Assembly: GCA_021399435.1 (NCBI GenBank)
Contig: JAJTUP010000002.1
Span: forward strand, 2,418,001-2,482,000
DNA: 64,000 nucleotides
Reading direction: 5' to 3'
From: Diaporthe sp. PMI_573
Lineage: Eukaryota; Ascomycota; Sordariomycetes; Diaporthales; Diaporthaceae
Shown: in pieces, positions 51,701-61,789 of the stretch
How positions within the stretch are numbered: the stretch's first letter is position 1
Layout: each line of letters starts with the position of its first letter
Translations under genes and position numbers: made by a program
The notes under the pieces: generated by a model
Told to the model about the DNA's origin: nothing
Seen by the model: only the letters and a program-made list of their open reading frames with translations
Database searches by the model: none

Positions 51701-53156
51701 CATTTCCACAGGTATGGATTACACATTCGCCGCCAGTCTAGATAGGGGAAGCCGGCGCGGCTGGTCGTTACTACTCTCCAAAACCCTAAACCCCCCCCCC
51801 TCTCCTGAACAAACTGGCGCGGCGCTGACGGCATCATTCTGGAGGTTGGACGACGACCGGACAAGACCGACCAGACAGTGGCGATTATCACGCAACATTG
51901 CAAGGCGTCAGAAGGGTCGTGAGCGCGGGACCGGGCATTTCGCAGTTCGCACCTCGATGCCTGTCCGAGTCGTACCTCGCGGGCTTCGAGAAAACTGAGA
52001 GAGCGGTATGGGGATAATCTTCCGCTCTATCCTGACCACACAAATCGTTCCGGGGTGGCCTAGGTTGTCAACCAGGCCTTGGCCCGCGTCGCTCGCATGC
52101 GCACACAGGTTTGAAGGAGGATCTAGCTTGTCCCCAGGGCACCGCGATAGGAGCTGAAGATTAGGCCTCGAGCTTCTGCGCGGCGCATTGCGCTTAGGAA
52201 GATCATTGTCCTATTTTGGTGATGCTCTGCCTGCCTATGTGTTGGTCATTGGCCGTCCAGACCCTCTGGATGCTGCCACACATCTTGGTTAAGGTTGGCG
52301 TGAAGGCCGTCTGACCGCATTCGACGTGGGCGAAGTTCAGCCCTTACCCAGCGATTTGTGGCAACCCTGAACGGCGCCACTTGCATTCCGCGACTGGCTC
52401 TCCAACCTTGAGCCTTTCTTTTTCTCACCAGAGACCCACTCTGCTTTTGGCGACGTATCTGAAGGCTTGCCATGCCATTCCACAAGCAAGCCACCGAGCC
52501 CTGATAGTTGTATGCTGGTTGCAAGACTTGCAGGAGCTCTAGTGCAGCCCAGAGCAGAACGACAGTCGTGTTGTGCAACGTGGGCCAATTCCTGTTCTGG
52601 CCCCATTTCGTGCCGAACATCCCCGCCCAGTCGGTACATCCACCGCTGATATCAGCACTTGCTAGCTTCGACGAAAATCGAAAACACTTGCTCTGCTCGG
52701 GGTGCCGAGTCTAATCGGTCCCGGCGTGGGTCCCGCTTCTACCGCCAAGGTCCGCCTTGTTTTATGTTATCAAAATCCCCCAAAGCTCTGGAATCATGGG
52801 CTTTGGGATGAAATTCCTCAGCAGCGTTTTAGTGATGTTCTCCACAAAAGGAATCAGCCTCGCATTTTGATCACCATGGTGCAGGAGTGCTGAAGAGAAG
52901 TTGGCCAGGGAATCCATGTACACGTTGCCAAAGTGCACGTTGGCCATTCGCGAGAGCGGAATCTCGTTGTTGCTTCTCTTGACGGATCCGGATTTCTCTC
53001 GGGCGAGGGTGTCCACCTTTGGGCTGCTTCTGCTGCTTCTGAGCCCCCAGAGGCCAGATCTTGGCTCATCGGTGAGCTTAATGAAGTGGTCAACGTCACA
53101 CGCGTCCGATCGGCACTCGGAGCTAGGACGAATGCGACCATGTGCGAGGTTCTGTA
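48753..53156. other. Gene-poor region between convergent genes, 4.4 kb
   Basis: This lies between the 3' ends of the AflR-like gene and the LanC-like gene, so no promoter for a recognised gene is needed here. No coding region could be supported. A perfect 7-bp inverted repeat (GTTCCTT, 6-nt loop, AAGGAAC) lies at about 48821-48840. A G-rich tandem repeat lies at 49765-49799 and a G-run near 50057-50068. Confidence 0.55.
49765..49799. repeat. G-rich tandem repeat (GGGGACA)n
   Basis: About four imperfect copies of a 7-8 bp unit GGGGACA. Four closely spaced G-runs of four or more could form a G-quadruplex on this strand; that is an inference. Confidence 0.8.
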
Positions 53157-54348
53157 TTATACATCGTTGTAGAATATGAACCGCGGCGACGGCTCCCCGG
53201 CGACCATCCATGACCATGCAAGACTCAGTGCATAGCCCGAGATAGTGGCATATCTATTGCCATAGTCTGCTGGTGCAAACACAGCCCCATCCTTCATCAT
53301 GGCCTCAGCAACGGCGCCTGGCGTCGCCATGGCTAGAAAGTGCAGTCTCTCGGGACTACGTAAAGTGCTTGCTTGGTGTTCAGCTTGAGCTCCTTAGCTC
53401 GCATGGTTACATCACAACTTACAGGGCATTCCCGAGTATCCCATGGCACAGGGAGGGCTCCTTTCGAAGCAGGCCCTCTCTCCAGACGCAGCTGCGGGCC
53501 TCCTCAGCACTCGCGTCGATTTGTTGCCGGAGGCCAGGGAAGTAGGACCTAAGTGATGCCAGAGAATGCAGGAACCCTGGGGCGCCGTGGCAGAACTGCA
53601 CGAGGGAGGCATCCGTACCCCCGACGGAGCTCGGCCAGTTCCCATTAGCCAGCTGGGAGGCAAGCAGGTCCCTCAGTTTGCCCTCGAGGCGGCCAGCCAG
53701 CGACGGCATCGCGAGGACAAGCTGTGTGACAATGCCAATGTCGCCGTGGACAGCGCCCAGGTAGCGCTTCCCGTGCCACTTCCACTCTGGGCCAGCGGCC
53801 AAGATGGTGGTCGCGAGGGACTCGATTGACCGGTCCAGGAGGACCGCGGTGTCGGGGACCCAGTGGCGCATCATCCGCAACATGTACAGCGTTCCCGCTC
53901 GACCCTGCAGCAGCTCGTCCGGCCACGACCCGTCTGGAGCCAGGACCTCGGGCAGGCTGGAGAGGAACCTGTCGACGTAGACTGCGTCCTTGGTGATGCA
54001 GGCTCGGACGGCATCATAAGCCAGCTTCTCGCACGACAGGCCGCACCTGGAGCCGAGGCGCAGGTCACCTCTGGCGCCGTCGATGTACCTGCCCGCCCAG
54101 GTGAGGGCGTGGTGGCCGGTGACCTTGAGGTGAGGATACCTGGAGGAGACGTGAAGGAACAGGTAGGCGAAGCCGGTCGGCCCTGCCCAGAGGCCCTTGA
54201 GTACGTCATTGTTGCCTAAGTAATCGGGTTGAGGGGGTGATTTGGCGACGATCCCCTCGAGTACCTGTTCCAGCAGGTGAGGCGCCGAGTCGGCTACGGG
54301 TACCGTCAACAGCGGTGTGTCGCCGTTTTGCATGTATCTAGGCTCCAT
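53157..54348 (-). CDS. LanC-like (lanthionine synthetase C-like) zinc protein
   Basis: Two exons on the - strand (54348-53423 and 53355-53157, with a 67-nt GT-AG intron) give 374 aa. The fold is the alpha-toroid of LanC cyclases and animal LANCL proteins. Seen motifs are LWAGPTGFAYL near residue 53, GRAGTLYML at 149, AVHGDIG at 199, FCHGAPGFLH at 252 and LCHGILGNAL at 300. By comparison with NisC and LANCL1, the zinc ligands are Cys253, Cys301 and His302, with His201 as the catalytic histidine. All are present, so the site looks intact. The last exon ends with FIFYNDV, a family-like end. LANCL proteins add glutathione to dehydrated residues; the role of fungal members is unknown to me. The gene lies beside the reductase gene on the same strand, inside a pigment locus. 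ATG 54348 is the first in-frame ATG, and a longer N-terminus from an upstream exon is possible. Confidence 0.88.
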
Positions 54349-56873
54349 CCTGCAAGCGGTTGCAGTTGTTGCAGTGGTTGCAGGAGGTGATCGGAGTTCA
54401 GAACCTTTGTGCGTGACATGGATCGATCGTTGTTCGTCCTGGTTCCAGGCAGTGGCAGTCACAGCACGCTGCCGTGACGCAACCCCGCGCGGCGTGTTGA
54501 TTGATCACTCAGGTGGGGGTCAAGCGGCAGATGGGTCACTGCAGGCATGCGCGACCGGGGTCTGCAGACAACAGACCCCTTCTAACGCGCGTTATCTTGC
54601 ACGCAAACACACACCGGGGGTTACACGGCAAGTCCCAGCCGCAATCCGAGGTCCTCGTTCAATAAACTTGCTCACGTGAGAATGGGAAAGGAGGTGTCGT
54701 TCGCCCTACGACCCCTTGGGGGGATCCTTGGGAGATCGCTGGGTCGTTTATCTTGAAACTCGATGGGCGCCCACCATCGTTGACATCTAAACAGTAAGCT
54801 GACCACCTCCAAAACCGTCTGAACTCAAACCAAGGAGCGGGCGGCGCGACGAGCATACGATTTCGTGCTGACTGCGCCCACGAATCAAACCCCCTAACAA
54901 TCCTCCCGTAATTCTTTCGCATAGCCTCAAGGGCATGTGAACGTGCAGCTGACCTCCCCCCAGGGCCCCCCTGGCAACACGACGAGGCGGTCTCCAAAGC
55001 CAAAGCCTGGCTTCAGTCAACCGGCCCAGGTCCCGCAGGCTGCGCTGTCCGTCCCCGGCAAGGGGGGGAGGACAAGCCTTGGCCTCTTCCCCATGCGGAA
55101 TGTAGACACTTCCTAAGCGGCATGTCTGGCCCAATTACCTTCAACCCACGCATGCGACCCAACCTGTCCTGCATGTATTCTTCGGACGACATCCCGTTCG
55201 ATGCACGACGGGCTCGGCGCGTTACTTCCTTGCTCCGGACGGCCCTTCTTCGCGCTGCATAAGGGCCAAACAACAGAGCAGTACCTTGCGATATCTTGAG
55301 TACTGGCGCCTCTACGCTCAAGGTCAAAAATTACACGGAGAGGCCCTTGCGAAAGAGTGTCATGAGGTGAGAGCTGTGTGGCTTGTCGCCCGCTTCCAAC
55401 TGCCGACACTACCACCCTACCTTGAGAGGAATGGGTGTGAGGTTGATTTGTTTGATCGGCCAAGATGCGAGCAATCTATGCTGAGCTGTCATCTGAGTAT
55501 GTATGTCTCGCTCCCGGGTCTAACAGCGGCTGAAGCCTGGTCTTCCTTGCACAGGGCCAGGTTGTTCGAACTACCTAGGTAGCAGTGTGATCTTGTGCCG
55601 CATTTGAATAGGCACTGCCTTGCTCCCCTTGTCAGACCATCCTCAACTCCAAATCATATCCAAGCACAGGGATCGTTCAACTCCGGGAAGGAAGACGCGA
55701 GTAATGGCTTGTCCGCAAACCCTCGCCTTCGCCACACTTGCTGCACCTCAGATAAGTGGGAGTGGAGCTTCTGCGTCGGGAGAGATATGTAGAGAACACA
55801 ATATGGCTTCTAGACCCTACTTCTATATTTGGCATTCTGTCCCTCCGTTCTTGGAGCACCTGATTCGCGGCGGAACACGTGCTGACTCACCAGTCAGGGG
55901 GGTTGGGATCAAAGAACAGTACATGGGCACATAGTCATCCATCTGTTCACGTCGACTGAATCACAACATCTGAAGTCCGAGAGCCTATCCTTAGATCCAG
56001 GCCTCCATGATCGCCTCGTTCCACGGGAAACATGTTGCTTGTTGAGTACATGGGCCATTGAAGACTTGCTTAATCGCCTAGGTCGGTAAGAGGACCTCTA
56101 CTACCCGGGTGACATTGGTGTGTCACGGCTGTCTAGTCCATCATGTACGACAATCTAGGATAGACCCCTACCAATTATCACTTCATCAACAGCTTCCCCT
56201 TTCCCTCCTCGACTTATGCTTTTTCACGACAATATGAGCTGTCACATCAATCCCACATGATGACTGCCGGGCTAGTTGTCTGTGCAGAGAAGATCGCCCA
56301 TATGGGGCTGCCGTGGACAGAACTGAGTGGTCTTTCGCTACGATCCTGCAGGTTTGTGTTGCTTCCAAGCATCGAATTCGAAAGAAGCGGTGACTCTACC
56401 AGAGATGTCAGTGATGGAACGGGCCGTTACGGAGAAGAGCCGTAAAAGTGCTCGTTGTGCGACGTGTCGTGGCACATTGGGCGTTCAGGACGATGGTCAT
56501 TCATGTACGCCGATACGAGCAAGGCTCGGTCACGAAATTGGGACATCTATCTCGGCACTGGAGCCTCTTGGCCTATGACGTTACCATTGGGCGAGGTGAT
56601 ATTATATCAAAGTTGCATGTGGCTTGATTAACTTTATATAAATGTGAAACCTTCCCCCACGCCTTGTGTTGCACTAGAGGCCGGCCACCAGGTGGTCAGA
56701 AGACCCATTTCACCTCAACAACCTGTTTCTTAGAGGCTACGAAGCAATGTGTCATGCGTATGCTGCCCAGTCCCCGCTCACGACTCACTCAAATGCAGCC
56801 AGAAAATAACAAATCCAAGACAAAAACGCAGTGCTGTTGGCAGTGCAGATCATGGCGTCTGTGTTGTGCTGCC
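54349..56873. other. Intergenic region between the LanC-like and reductase genes
   Basis: About 2.5 kb with no supported gene. The left part should hold the LanC-like promoter and the right part the 3' end of the reductase mRNA. Open frames of up to about 120 codons overlap on both strands and show no motif. Confidence 0.55.
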
Positions 56874-57822
56874 TTACACCGCGTTTCCGCCGGTCAGCTT
56901 GATCACTTGACCTACGCCACAAAGTTAGCAAGAACTGTATCACCCCACACATATACACGGGGGACGGAGATGGTAGCAGTAAAAAAGTATGAAGCCTCAT
57001 GCATGCACACGTACCGTTGATCCACTCGCCCTCGTCGCTGCAGAGGGTGAAGACGGCCTTGCCGATGTCCGCGGGGGTGCCGACACGCTTGAGGGGACAC
57101 ATGTTGGCGAGGCCCTTGTCGATGATATCCATGGGCATGTCCTTGTAGCCGCCCGGGACGTAGTGCCAGGCGTTCTCGTCGAACATGTCGGTCTTGACGC
57201 CGCCGGGGGCGATGGCGTTGACGGTCATGCCCTTTTCGCCGCAGTCGACAGCGAAGGCGCGAGTGAAGCCTTCGATGGCGGCCTTGGAACCGGCGTACAG
57301 GGCGTGGTTGGGGATGCCGCCGATGCTGGCGGCGATGGACGAGGTCAGGACCAGCCGCCCGCCGCGCCTGCAGTGCTTGAGCGCGTGCTGGGCCACGAAG
57401 AACTGGCCGCGGGTGTTGAGGCCAAAGACCTTGTCGAACAGCTCCGGCGTCACGTCCACCTCGGGGCACCAGACCTCCATGCCCGAGTTGGAGATGACAA
57501 AGTCGATGTAGCCGAAGTGCTCGATGGCCTTGTCGAAGAGCCCGCTCACCGAGGCAGGGTCGCTGATGTCCGCCTGCAGGGCGACGCCCTTGGACCCAAG
57601 CTTGGCAAGCTCCGAGACGACCTCCTCGGCCGACTTGGCCGAGCTGCCGTAGTTGACGACGATGTCGGCGCCGCGGCGGCCCAGCTCGATGGCGATCCCC
57701 TTGCCGATTCCGCGGCCCGCACCGGTGATGAGTGCGACCTTGCCGGCGAGAGGGCGGGCTGGGTCGAATGATGTGGTTGCGGTGGCGTCTGAGGACGCAA
57801 CATCTACTGCTGAGGGAGCCAT
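56874..57822 (-). CDS. Short-chain dehydrogenase, tetrahydroxynaphthalene/versicolorin reductase type
   Basis: NADPH-dependent reductase of polyhydroxy-aromatics; in DHN-melanin synthesis this type turns 1,3,6,8-tetrahydroxynaphthalene into scytalone. Two exons (57822-57015 and 56911-56874, with a 103-nt GTACGT...TAG intron) give 281 aa, the family size. The cofactor motif TGAGRGIG is at 33-40 and the NSG of the family at 112-114. The catalytic triad is Ser162, Tyr176 and Lys180 (YAGSK). The small last exon restores the family end GQVIKLTGG; without it the frame runs into intron sequence. The C-terminal residue is Val281. The phrase SNSGMEVWCPEVDVTPELFDKVF and the GIPNHALYAGSKAA block resemble Aspergillus Arp2-type naphthol reductases. 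Versicolorin reductases share the same fold and motifs, so the substrate is inferred from the PKS next to it. Confidence 0.94.
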
Positions 57823-57968
57823 TCTTGAGGGTCGGGCTTTATTAGTTTCGCTGTTCTACCGTGACAACAACACAATCTGATGGAATGGAATAAGATTCAG
57901 TACAAAGGCGTCAACAATGCGGAATGGCCTCCCATGACCACCTCATCGATGGCCACGAGCGCCCGTGG

Positions 57969-57975
57969 TATATAT
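57969..57975 (-). promoter_or_regulatory. TATA-like element of the reductase gene
   Basis: A TATATAT sequence lies about 147 bp upstream of the reductase ATG. It can be read on either strand, so its direction is set only by the gene position. Confidence 0.4.
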
Positions 57976-60036
57976 GGCCAGATCCGGACAATCTCGTCGT
58001 CTCCCCCCAAAAGTCCGGGGCCAGCAGAATTCCGGTAGTTGGGGTAAAACGACGGGCGAGGGGCGGCCGGGTGCCTGGGAGCGGACAGGGGACTCGGTCC
58101 CGCAGCTCGGATGCCGGTTTGACGTCGCGCACCATCGGTCCTGTTTCGGTGCGCCAAGGCGCGAGCCCAAGCATATCTCCTAACATCAACGCACTATTTG
58201 TCTCCTTGGGCCTCTGCGGCGGAATTACGGGCTCGCAAGGCACGGCTGCCTACCAAGGAGACCGCTGGCCGGCGGTGCGCAGTCCCAGCCGGAAATAGGA
58301 ATACGCCAAGCCTTGATCTCGCAGCCCTTGTGCTGTGTATTCGTGCGAGGCTCCGGGCGCTCTCAGATAAGCACCAGTCTGAACGGCGGTGTCAGAGGGC
58401 CTAGTCCCAAGGCGTGGCCCCTGCCTTGCCAACTTTGGAATGTGCTGGTTGCCCCATCGGACATCCGGACACACTGCTCAACAACTCACGAACTGTCTTG
58501 TTTCTTATCGTTATCATCACATCATAGCTTGGTGTTCTCCCTTATGTGTATTCGTGTTTCGTTTACCCAACAATTCGTCTTGTCGTTTGCTTCACAATTC
58601 ATCTTTTTTTAGTCAGTCTAGAATTTTGTGCTGCAGACTCCGCCCACACGCCGTTTATAGCTGGGGCTTATCCCTGGTCTCGCGCGGTAGGCCTTAGCTC
58701 TCATCTGTGCCCATCACGTAGTGGCGGTGCATAGTACCAAAGGCTATTGACGGACTTGCTACTCATCAGAGACCAATCCCCTCTAAGTGGCCCTGCAGAA
58801 TCAGTCAAGAAAATTTCAATACTGCTATTTGTAAGCGGAAACGTCCCTGGTATGTCTTCAGGTGGCAGACCTGAAACCAGATGCATGCGTGAAGCTTCTT
58901 TCGACCATCGAACCTTAATTGGGTAATCCTTCCCAAACTGCTGGAAAGCCGCAAGGTCGTCAAAGCCAACAGCACTGCTCTTTTTAGCTCTGCAAGGGCT
59001 ATTCGAACGGCTCGCGCCGCTCATACCACCATACTACGGCTTACGGATCAACAACGAGCAGTAGCTTGACATGTTCGACGTCTGCTGTGCCATGCCTTGG
59101 TTCTGCTCCCACTCTGGTGCTTCCGGCGTGACAAAGCTCCCAGATGGTTCGCAAAATCTAGTCTCTGACGGTGAGTGAAACACAATGCGCGACGGGAATA
59201 CTCTTATCGAGGCTTGATGTCGACATGAAGCTCTGTATACTGAGCTTAGCACACACCACGAACCACCACGGCCACGACCCACTCGTCTCTCGAGATGCCC
59301 CCCTGTGTGTCCCGACGACGTGGGGTGTAGACTTCCGCTCCCGCGGTTCTGCCGCGCTCTGTGCTCTTGGCCCGAGAAGGGGTGCTCCCATGCAGGTACT
59401 CAGGCATAGTCTTTTTGCCGTTTGTCGTTTGCCACACGCCCCAAAGGATCTGGGGGCCGGGAAGCCGGATCCATCATGCACTGTCAACAACCAGCGCGCG
59501 CCGTGAGGGAAGTGCTGGGACTCGTAGCAGGAACATCTGTCGGGCGGATGGCCACCCCCTTTGGGTGCCGAGCGGGCCAATCGGTTGCGTTATCGTGGAT
59601 GATACATGGGTTTTTACGAGGGCTGCATTTGCACTGCAGATCCAGGAAAGCCAAAAAGCCCTGCACACAGGCCCCGGGGATCTGCCCGCACGCCACCACA
59701 TGTACGTAAGCACAGCAAAGGAACCGCTGCATAGTAGTCACAAGAACGCCCGTTGAGTGTGTGTGTCTGTGTAGGTGTGCGTACTTACGTATGGGTGCAG
59801 AGATCCGAATTGTTTCGGTCCAGTATCATACCATGGGTTGAATTGAATGGGCACCGACAACAACAGCGGGCGGCTCGTCCTCGGCGATATACCGAGAAGA
59901 AGCAACCATTGAGAAGCCCGGCGGGTTCTCTTGGTGATTCACCAAGAGGCAAGGGGTGGGGGGAAGGTGTGAGATGGCCATGCGGAGCGAAGGCCTCGGA
60001 AAGCCCACGGGGCCGATGGCGGCGTGCTCCAGCCAC

Positions 60037-60040
<4 letters not shown>

Positions 60041-60069
<29 letters not shown>
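60041..60069. repeat. (GT)14 microsatellite
   Basis: A perfect run of 29 bases of alternating G and T. Such tracts can adopt Z-DNA and vary in length between strains. Confidence 0.95.
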
Positions 60070-61740
60070 ACGATATTTTCATGGTCTGCATCAGGTCTCG
60101 CCCGAATCAGTTGTGGAAATTGGATCACCTTGTGTCGCACCTTTTCTTTTTTGCCCATTGTGGGTAGGTTCGAGAAGCAAGGCCAGCAGCGTGGGCTGCA
60201 TCCTGTCGTGCTATAGTGACGCAAGCTTAGCTGGTGGTGCCTTTCGAGGTTATGGAACATGTACTGTGCGACAGGCTGGCGGCCGGGACCACGCTGTCGA
60301 TGCATGTATGCTACGCACCCGAGAATCGACATGGTGGGTACGGATCGTTGGATCGACTCGGACTCCAGTGGACTGGGCCAAAGACTCGAGAAAGTTAAAA
60401 CGGATGTCGCGAGCTCGCGTCCACGGGCAATGGCGCGGGCCGCGAAGAGAGGCATGCAAGATGGCGAGATGTAGACTGTTGTTTTCTGGAGAGTAGCCAT
60501 CCCGGCCTGCATGTACAAAGGTACGGCTAGATGCACGCAGTGTCTTCAATCGTAGCCGCCCCCCTCCCACGCGGGCTGCGTCCAGACCCTGTACCCTGCA
60601 GGCACCTGCGACTGCTGCATATGGCAAGTGGGGACCAAGATCGAGGACGCCCATTCGTTGCGTCTAATGGAGGGGGAGGGGGGCCACACCCCAGTCTGTA
60701 CCGGGGTCTGGGGGTGGGGGGAGTGGGCGGGAAAGCTGAATACTCCACATTCTTATTTTGACCCGTCCCCAAGACCGTGGCGCGCATAAACCCGACCCCC
60801 AACAAACCCAGGAGTCGGATTTGCAAATCCCATCCTCCATCACCACCACCACTTCTGCTGCCCAGGCACCAGCTTACTCGCCCTGGGGACCGCCTTTGTC
60901 CGCCGCGGCTGTGCGCGCGTAATGTGTGTGTGTGCGCACGTCGGGTGACAAAATCGCATTTAACCTCAATCGACGGAGCTGCGGCTTGGGGATCTCCCCA
61001 CACATCTCTCTCGCCACCTAGCGGCCGCAAGCCTCAGCCTTTGCTAGGGCTGAGTTGCTGCTGGTGCGGTGCGGGGCTGAAGTGGGCTTAGAGATGGCCT
61101 CCCTCGACCGTGGCTGACAATGGCGCACGGGACAGCGGCAGGATTTCTTCACGAACTGGCGAGCCTTGTTGGCGTCCTGATTCGCGACGCCCAAAACGAA
61201 GCTTTCATGCGTCCGCCGTCGGGGCCTGGGGTGGCATCACCTGCTGGCCCACCACTGCCTCGCAGGGCGCCCACCCACCCATCACGCCATGGGGTCATCA
61301 GCGTTACATGCCAGAAAGAAGCTTGGTATCCCATCTCGATTACAGGATCTATGTTTAAATCCTACTCTACTGCCTGACATCCGTAACCACTGTCGGCCGG
61401 CCCACGCCCCGGGGTGCGCGAAGACCTGTCTAGTTGGGGCTGAAACAGTAAATCCACATTGTCAAGCCCAGCAGCTATGTGAGCAGCAGTACATCGGCAT
61501 GAGTGAGACATATGTAGTTCATTGATTTGTGCCGTATCGAATGAAGAGAGGCCCGCCATCATGAATCATCAGACTCGACGTGCGTCAAGTAGAATCGCAT
61601 CCCATTCCCCGTAGACGCCGAACCAATGGCTTCTGCCCGAAGCCATCCAGCCCCCCCCCAAGCCGTGTCTAGATATCCTGTGGAACCACATGTCCTGTGG
61701 GACCAGTGTGACCAGATTTCTAAGTAGCAACGAAGAGAGA

Positions 61741-61770
61741 AAATAAAAAAAAAATAAAAAAAATAAAAAA
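61741..61770. repeat. A-rich low-complexity run
   Basis: Runs of A broken by single T, about 20 bp beyond the stop codon of the - strand regulator. In that gene's transcript this would be a U-rich stretch of the 3' end. Confidence 0.9.
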
Positions 61771-61789
61771 CGACGCCAGTAGCCCGTCA

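Larger units (their letters stand above)
57823..61789. other. Gene-poor region between reductase and regulator genes, 4.0 kb
   Basis: No gene could be supported. The left edge holds the reductase promoter. The rest has small GC-driven open frames, a (GT)14 microsatellite at 60041-60069 and an A-rich run at 61741-61770. Confidence 0.55.

Noticed and set aside
56989..57771. 260-codon + strand frame
   Set aside because: It is the exact antisense shadow of the reductase, whose protein motifs and splice sites are clear.
47413..57822. Aflatoxin/sterigmatocystin-type cluster, suggested by the AflR-like factor and a versicolorin-reductase-like enzyme
   Set aside because: None of the other enzymes of those pathways is present: no fatty acid synthase pair, no cytochrome P450 and no O-methyltransferase. 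The PKS ends look like the melanin type. The two proteins only share families with that pathway.
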